In this document: piece after piece, positions 59,488 through 64,000 of the stretch
Layout: each line of letters begins with the position of its first letter
Numbering within the stretch: position 1 is the stretch's first letter
Source of the DNA: Hepsetus odoe
Lineage: Eukaryota; Chordata; Actinopteri; Characiformes; Hepsetidae
DNA length: 64,000 nucleotides
NCBI GenBank assembly: GCA_017165825.1
Contig: CM029369.1
Span: forward strand, 9,796,841 to 9,860,840
Reading direction: 5' to 3'
Notes under the pieces: generated by a model
What the model was told of the DNA's origin: nothing
The model's input: only the letters and a program-made list of their open reading frames with translations
Databases searched by the model: none
Translations under genes and position numbers: made by a program

Positions 59488-60031
59488 TACAGTACTCTGC
59501 AAAAGTTTTAGGCAGGTGTGGAAAAAATGCTGTAAACAAAGAATGCTTTCAGAAACATAAATAATGATTGTTTATTTTTATTCATTTACAAAATGCAAAG
59601 TGAGCAAACAAAAGAAAAATCTAAATCAGATCAATATTTGGTGTTACTACCTTTTGCCTTCAAACCAGCATCAGTTCTTCTGGCCCCCACAGAGCCCTGA
59701 TCTCAACATCATCCAGTGTGTCTGGATTACATGAAGAGACAGAAGGATGTGAGGAAGCCTACATCCACAGAAGATCTGTGGTTAGTTCTCCAAGATGTTT
59801 GGAACAACCTACCAGCTGAGTTCCTTCAAAAACTGTGTGCAAGTGTACCTAGAAGAATTGATGCTGTTTTGAAGGCTAAGGGTGGTCACACCAAATATTG
59901 ATTTGATTTAGATTTCTCTTTTGTTCATTCACTGCATTTTGTTAATTGATGAAAATAAATGATTAACACTTCCATTTTTGAAAGCATTCTTTGTTTACAG
60001 CATTTTTTCCACACCTGCCTTTTGCCCAATA

Positions 60032-60036
<5 letters not shown>
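59488..60036 (+). mobile_element. Tc1-like transposon, internally deleted
   Basis: Inverted repeats of about 70 bases share gcaggtgtggaaaaaatgct and flank the element, inside a TA repeat (TA target). Between them only the end of a Tc1-family transposase remains (SPDLNIIQ…, VPRRIDAVLKAKGGHTKY near 59690-59900), broken by stops. It is non-functional and lies about 230 bases upstream of the lrp2 ATG. Confidence 0.85.
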
Positions 60037-60092
<56 letters not shown>

Positions 60093-60190
60093 TATAGTGT
60101 GTGTGTATATATATAAATAGTGTGTGTGTGTGTGTGTATATATAGATATACATATAGATATATATATAGATATATAGATACAATATATCT
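60036..60190. repeat. (TA)n/(CA)n/(TG)n compound microsatellite
   Basis: About 155 bases of low-complexity repeats flanking the Tc1-like element. Confidence 0.95.
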
Positions 60191-60383
60191 AACCTGCACT
60201 TGAAATAAAGGTAGTCTTAAGAGGAAAAAAAAATTAAGAACTAAATCTCACTACAAGATGCTCTTCTTTACATTTCATTTTTAAAGTGATAGCTGTTTAA
60301 AGCTGTTTTTTTAAATACAGTGGTTTCATGGTATATCTTATTCTTTTTTATTTTCATTTTTTATCAGTTATTGTCAAGTAAAG

Positions 60384-61047
60384 TACAGCCATGGCCAAAG
60401 GTTTTGAGAATGACACTTTTGCCTTATGGCACAGTGCTCCATCATGCTGGAAAAGACCTTGTTATTCACCAGACTGTTCTTGAATGGTTGGGAGTTGGTC
60501 TTGGAGGATGCTTTGCATTTCTTACACTTGCTGGACTTTCTTGGGCACTCATAAGCCTCTTCCCAACAATTAAACTCCTCTCCTTGAAGTTCTTGATGAT
60601 GCAATAAATGGTTGCTTTAGATGTAATTTTACTAGCAGCAATATTCCTGCCTGTGAAGCCCTTTTTGTTCAATGCAATGATGACAGCATGCGTTTCCTTG
60701 CAGGTAACCATGGTCAATCATTGTAAACCACCTTCCTTTTAAAGCATCCAGTCTGTTATTCTTACTCCATCAGCATGACAGAGTGACCTCCAGCCTTGTC
60801 CTCCTCCACACTCTCACCTGTGTTAATGAGAGGACCACTGAAATGAGGTGCTTTTGTGGCAGGGCCGAAATGCAGTGGAATTAAGTTCATTTTCAAGGCA
60901 AAAAGGGACTTTGCAAATGATTGCAATTCATCCGATCACTTTTCATAACATTCTGGAGTTTATGCAGATTGCCATAATTAAAACTGAAGCAGCAAACTTT
61001 GTGGAAATTAATATTGGTCATTCTCAAGACATTTGGCCACAGCTGTA
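60384..61047 (-). mobile_element. second Tc1-like transposon, deleted
   Basis: Inverted repeats tacagc(c/t)(a/g)tggccaaa…gagaatgac at both ends with TA borders. The minus strand keeps a Tc1 transposase N-terminus with the helix-turn-helix region (KKGFTGRNIAASKITSKATI), 60466-60717; the catalytic part is missing. A different subfamily from the element at 59488. Confidence 0.85.
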
Positions 61048-61589
61048 CATTTTGGCCTATAAGATAATATGCATCACTTTTTGATGCATTTAGCAATGCT
61101 TTTAAAGGTGTTGCGGTGATTTTGTTTGTTTTATAGCCAACGGTTTGTTACTTACAAAACATCTAATGACCATTGGCAGTTTTGCTGCAATAGCATATTT
61201 CATACCTTCATTATCAAATGAGTGTTATTTTATCTTAAACATTTTCATTGGATAATCATGAACATCTTTTGAGTGAACGGCACTTGCTTATGGAAAGCAG
61301 CTGCCATAATATTTTTAAGAAGTCATTAACATAATTAAAATGAGAGTTAAAATGACTTAATATTGCTTATTTTATACCACCTTAACCCATCATCGCAGCG
61401 TTGTACTATGGGTAGAAATATACAGCTATACTTTTTTGTGATTTAGACAAATGTGTCAAATGTGTAACTTTCAGGAATACATATTAATGAAGCATTCTGA
61501 TCTGCTTTGAGAAAAAGCAATCTGATAAAATATTGACAGGAACAGGAACTTCGCTTTGCTCCGTTTGCTTAAATGAATGCTCAATGTAA

Positions 61590-61757
61590 TGCTCTCCTGC
61601 AGTTGACCCATCCTCCCAAGTGGCGGCCATCTCCAGCATCCAGCGAGCAGTGTTGGAGAACAGTAACTTGTTTGAGGGCACATGGTCTAGGAACCAAACC
61701 CACAACCTTCCAGTCATGGGGACAAGTAGCTAACCACTATGCCACCACTGCCCCCTA
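61590..61757 (-). repeat. tRNA-derived SINE, upstream flank
   Basis: The minus strand starts gggcagtggtggcatagtgg with a box B-like ggttgtgggtttggttc. A third SINE type, truncated. Confidence 0.6.
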
Positions 61758-62381
61758 TTTGCTTGTTTATTTGAATGCATGAACACATGATGATCTAGAG
61801 TTAACTAAAGCCTTCCTTCAATGAAGATTCAAATGCAAATTCACTGTCACATTCTTCAACGTGTGGGATATTTTTGTCAAAAGTGCATGAGCTACTGTTT
61901 TTAATTTAAAGTTTCATACCCTAAATTGAATACAGGCTGTACCTGATGAACTGAAGAACTCTGTGTGTTTATTATTCCAGCAGCACGTTACTAGTTTTTG
62001 TTTCTATTTTGGCTGGAAAAACTTCCACTAACAAAAGGTCTGACGTTTAGGATTGCGTATGCAGTTAAATTAGCCCAATGGACAAAGTCTGCTCACAAGG
62101 TCCTGCTTTCCATGACTGACTACTAACCAAGTGTGCATATTACTTCAGGAAACCTACATTAAATTAAAAAAATAAAAGTCATCTTAAATACAATATACTT
62201 TCAAAGATGCAAGCACTCCTTCTTATTAATCTGTTCAAAGGTGCATCCATTGCTCACACAAGTATTCAACACTGCCAGTAGATTAACCTTGTGCCTGAGC
62301 CTGAGGTGACCATGCTCAACGTCCAAATGTCCACTAGGGGGTATAAAGCCCCAAGCACTGGGTATTGGGATTAAATATTAC

Positions 62382-62530
62382 TTTGTTTTGGATACATTCA
62401 GTCCAGAAGGACCTTGACAGCTGGCAGTGAAACTCCTCTTACACAGCCCCTCCCTTGTCCTTTGAGTGAATCGCTCTGATGTGTGGCTGTGTGGTGTGGG
62501 CTGTGGCCATGAACTATCTAATCAGCAAGT
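62382..62530 (-). pseudogene. decayed copy of lrp2 exon 11
   Basis: About 3.1 kb upstream of exon 1, same orientation. Its minus strand encodes FHCQLSRSFWTECIQNK against exon 11 FHYQLQRVFWTDTIQNK (12 of 17 identical), and a block matching DLLI…HGHS. It has an in-frame stop (V*EEFHC), a one-base deletion in the DLLI…HGHS block, and an insertion between the blocks. The splice donor (AACAAA|GTAAT) is preserved, so it is a genomic, not a processed, copy. I found no convincing neighbours for exons 10 or 12. Confidence 0.75.
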
Positions 62531-63220
62531 CAAAAATGGCATGTATTGCACTTCAGCTGCATGGACAAAATTTCATGCCGTGCCCAGTATGTGCAAAAGA
62601 ATGAACTTCCATTTCATTCAACCCCTTAAGATGTGTACTCAGGCCTTCAGTTTTTCATACTTAGCTTATCTAGACAGCAAATATTTCCAATGCTCTGCTC
62701 TGAAGCAGCCACAGAAGAGCCACACCTTATGTCCCACCTCACAGTCCAGCAGTGGACTCTCTGAACTGATAGAGCTCCAGCCAACGCTGTAGCGATTGGT
62801 GACTGAGAAACACACTTAATTATAAAAGTTCAATATCAAATTCATAAAACATGGCTTAATGCAATCAATGCTCACAGGCAACATGGAACACAAATAAAGT
62901 CTTCTCATTGCACAACACACTGTCATTGTACTAAGATGGGAAAAAAACATCTTATTAATACCCATGAGAAAAACTGTAGGGTGAGAGGCAAAAATCTTTA
63001 GACAGGTTTATGTTTATATTTTTAGAAAAAAAAATCATAAATCATATATGAGGATTTCAGGGAAGATTATGTGAAGTAGCATCTCCTCAGAGGGAAGAAA
63101 GCAACTGAGGATACAGAGGATACGGGGGGTGTTTTGTTGCTTTGTATTTTTGTATTAGGTTATTGGGGGCTTTGTTGCACTTTATAGTATGTCTTTGTTC
63201 TTGACATATGCAAAACAACA

Positions 63221-63625
63221 GGGCAGCGGTGGCCTAGTGGTTAGGGTTAGGGTTAGAGGGTTAGGGTTATGTCTTAAATTCAAGACCAATAGATTGCCCT
63301 GAGGTACGCTTGAGCAAGGTACTGTCCCCATCACTGCTCTGTGGGTGCTTTCAATTGCTGCCCCACGCTGTGTGGGTACTGTAGGGTAGAGGGTGGCGGT
63401 GGTCTAGTGGTAGGGTACCTGCCTACGGACCTCTGGATCAAGAGGTCCCTGCTTCGAATCCCACCTCTAGCACTACCACCACTGGGTCCCTGAGCAAGAC
63501 CCTTAACCCTGAGTTGCGCCAGGGGGGACTGTCCCTGTAATTAGGACATGTAAGTCGCTCTGGATAAGAGCGTCTGCTAAATGCCGTAAATGTAAATCTA
63601 CTGTATGTGTTTCACAATGACAGAT
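63221..63625 (+). repeat. type 2 SINE interrupted by a type 1 SINE
   Basis: The type 2 head and core run from 63221 to about 63376; its tail (tgtgtttcacaatgacag) resumes at about 63606. A type 1 SINE (63384-63598) sits between, flanked by TACTGTA at 63377-63383 and 63599-63605. Confidence 0.8.
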
Positions 63626-64000
63626 TATCACTCTCTGCTTATAGACTGAATGACTGATGATGATGTTACTTTGTGGTTTTATTTATATGCACTTAATATT
63701 AGTCTTTTAAACACTACTAAAGCCATTCCAATAAAATACTGTCCTTTATTCCTTCCTTCACAGCCGCGGCCCTGTGAGCGCGCCCACTGTTGCTGTGCAG
63801 AAGTGCGCCTGCGCCACCTGCTGCCGCGCACTGGAGTCAGCGCTCTTCCTTCATGCAGCTCCGAGAGAGAAGAGCAGAAAAGGCAGAAAAGGGCGGCTTT
63901 CGCAGGCTTTCGGCTCAAACCTCCAAACGTGTTATATTTTTAAATGTCGATCATTCATCTCATTCCCAGGCACGGTGTTTCCAGGTGATCAGGGGCAGCA

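Larger units (their letters stand above)
61758..64000. other. upstream flank
   Basis: Intergenic. Holds the exon-11 relic (62382) and the nested SINEs (63221). The last 300 bases (63760-63930) are CpG-rich and could be the edge of a neighbouring promoter, but no gene can be named. Confidence 0.5.

Noticed and set aside
60466..60717. 83-codon open frame
   Set aside because: It is the N-terminal end of a Tc1 transposase inside a deleted element, not a host gene.
63240..63268. Telomere-like ttaggg copies (also at 56647)
   Set aside because: Only a few imperfect copies; at 63240 they are an expansion of the SINE head 'ggttaggg', not a telomeric array.
63650..63943. 97-codon frame in CpG-rich DNA
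   Set aside because: No recognisable domain; could be 5' flank of a neighbour but no gene can be supported.

Overview
The window holds one gene, on the minus strand: a complete teleost-type megalin gene (lrp2; low-density lipoprotein receptor-related protein 2). Its start codon is at 59262 and its stop codon at 1672-1674. I could place 78 coding exons whose phases all agree. They sum to 13,956 nt, or 4,651 residues plus stop, close to the roughly 4,650 residues of mammalian megalin. The host is a fish, judged from the tRNA-derived SINEs with the conserved tail around 'gtcgctctggataagagcgtctgctaaatg' (split here: gtcgctctggataag / agcgtctgctaaatg), the 'ccatccattttctgcc' repeat and the Tc1-like transposon remnants. 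I cannot tell lrp2a from lrp2b, or name the species, from sequence alone.

Layout, 5' to 3' of the gene (high to low coordinates). 61.0-64.0 kb is upstream flank with SINEs and a decayed copy of lrp2 exon 11 (62382-62530). 59.3-61.0 kb has the presumed promoter, a TA-repeat and two deleted Tc1-like elements. 52.5-59.2 kb is intron 1, the largest, with possible regulatory DNA. 48.2-52.5 kb is LA cluster I (7 LDLR class A repeats) and two EGF modules. 38.9-46.8 kb is beta-propellers 1-2. 37.2-39.2 kb is LA cluster II (8 repeats). 25.8-36.5 kb is EGF pair and propellers 3-6. 19.5-25.2 kb is LA cluster III (10). 16.4-18.7 kb is an EGF pair, propeller 7 and an EGF. 8.4-16.5 kb is LA cluster IV (11). 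4.8-8.2 kb is EGF modules and propeller 8. 4.1-4.2 kb is the transmembrane segment. 1.7-3.8 kb is the cytoplasmic tail with three FxNPxY endocytic motifs and a C-terminal PDZ ligand. The total is 36 LA repeats and 8 propellers, the standard megalin architecture. 1-1671 is 3'UTR/flank ending in a SINE.

No second protein-coding gene is supported. The most interesting items are: the exon-11 relic upstream of the gene; two frame-preserving candidate microexons (15 and 24 nt) at linkers between extracellular modules; a frame-preserving 120-nt candidate cassette exon in intron 31; an HNF1-like plus DR1 pair and an RFX X-box in intron 1; and microsatellites that form the splice-acceptor tracts of several exons. 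Introns longer than 300 bases that have no entry of their own hold nothing I recognise beyond AT-rich unique sequence.
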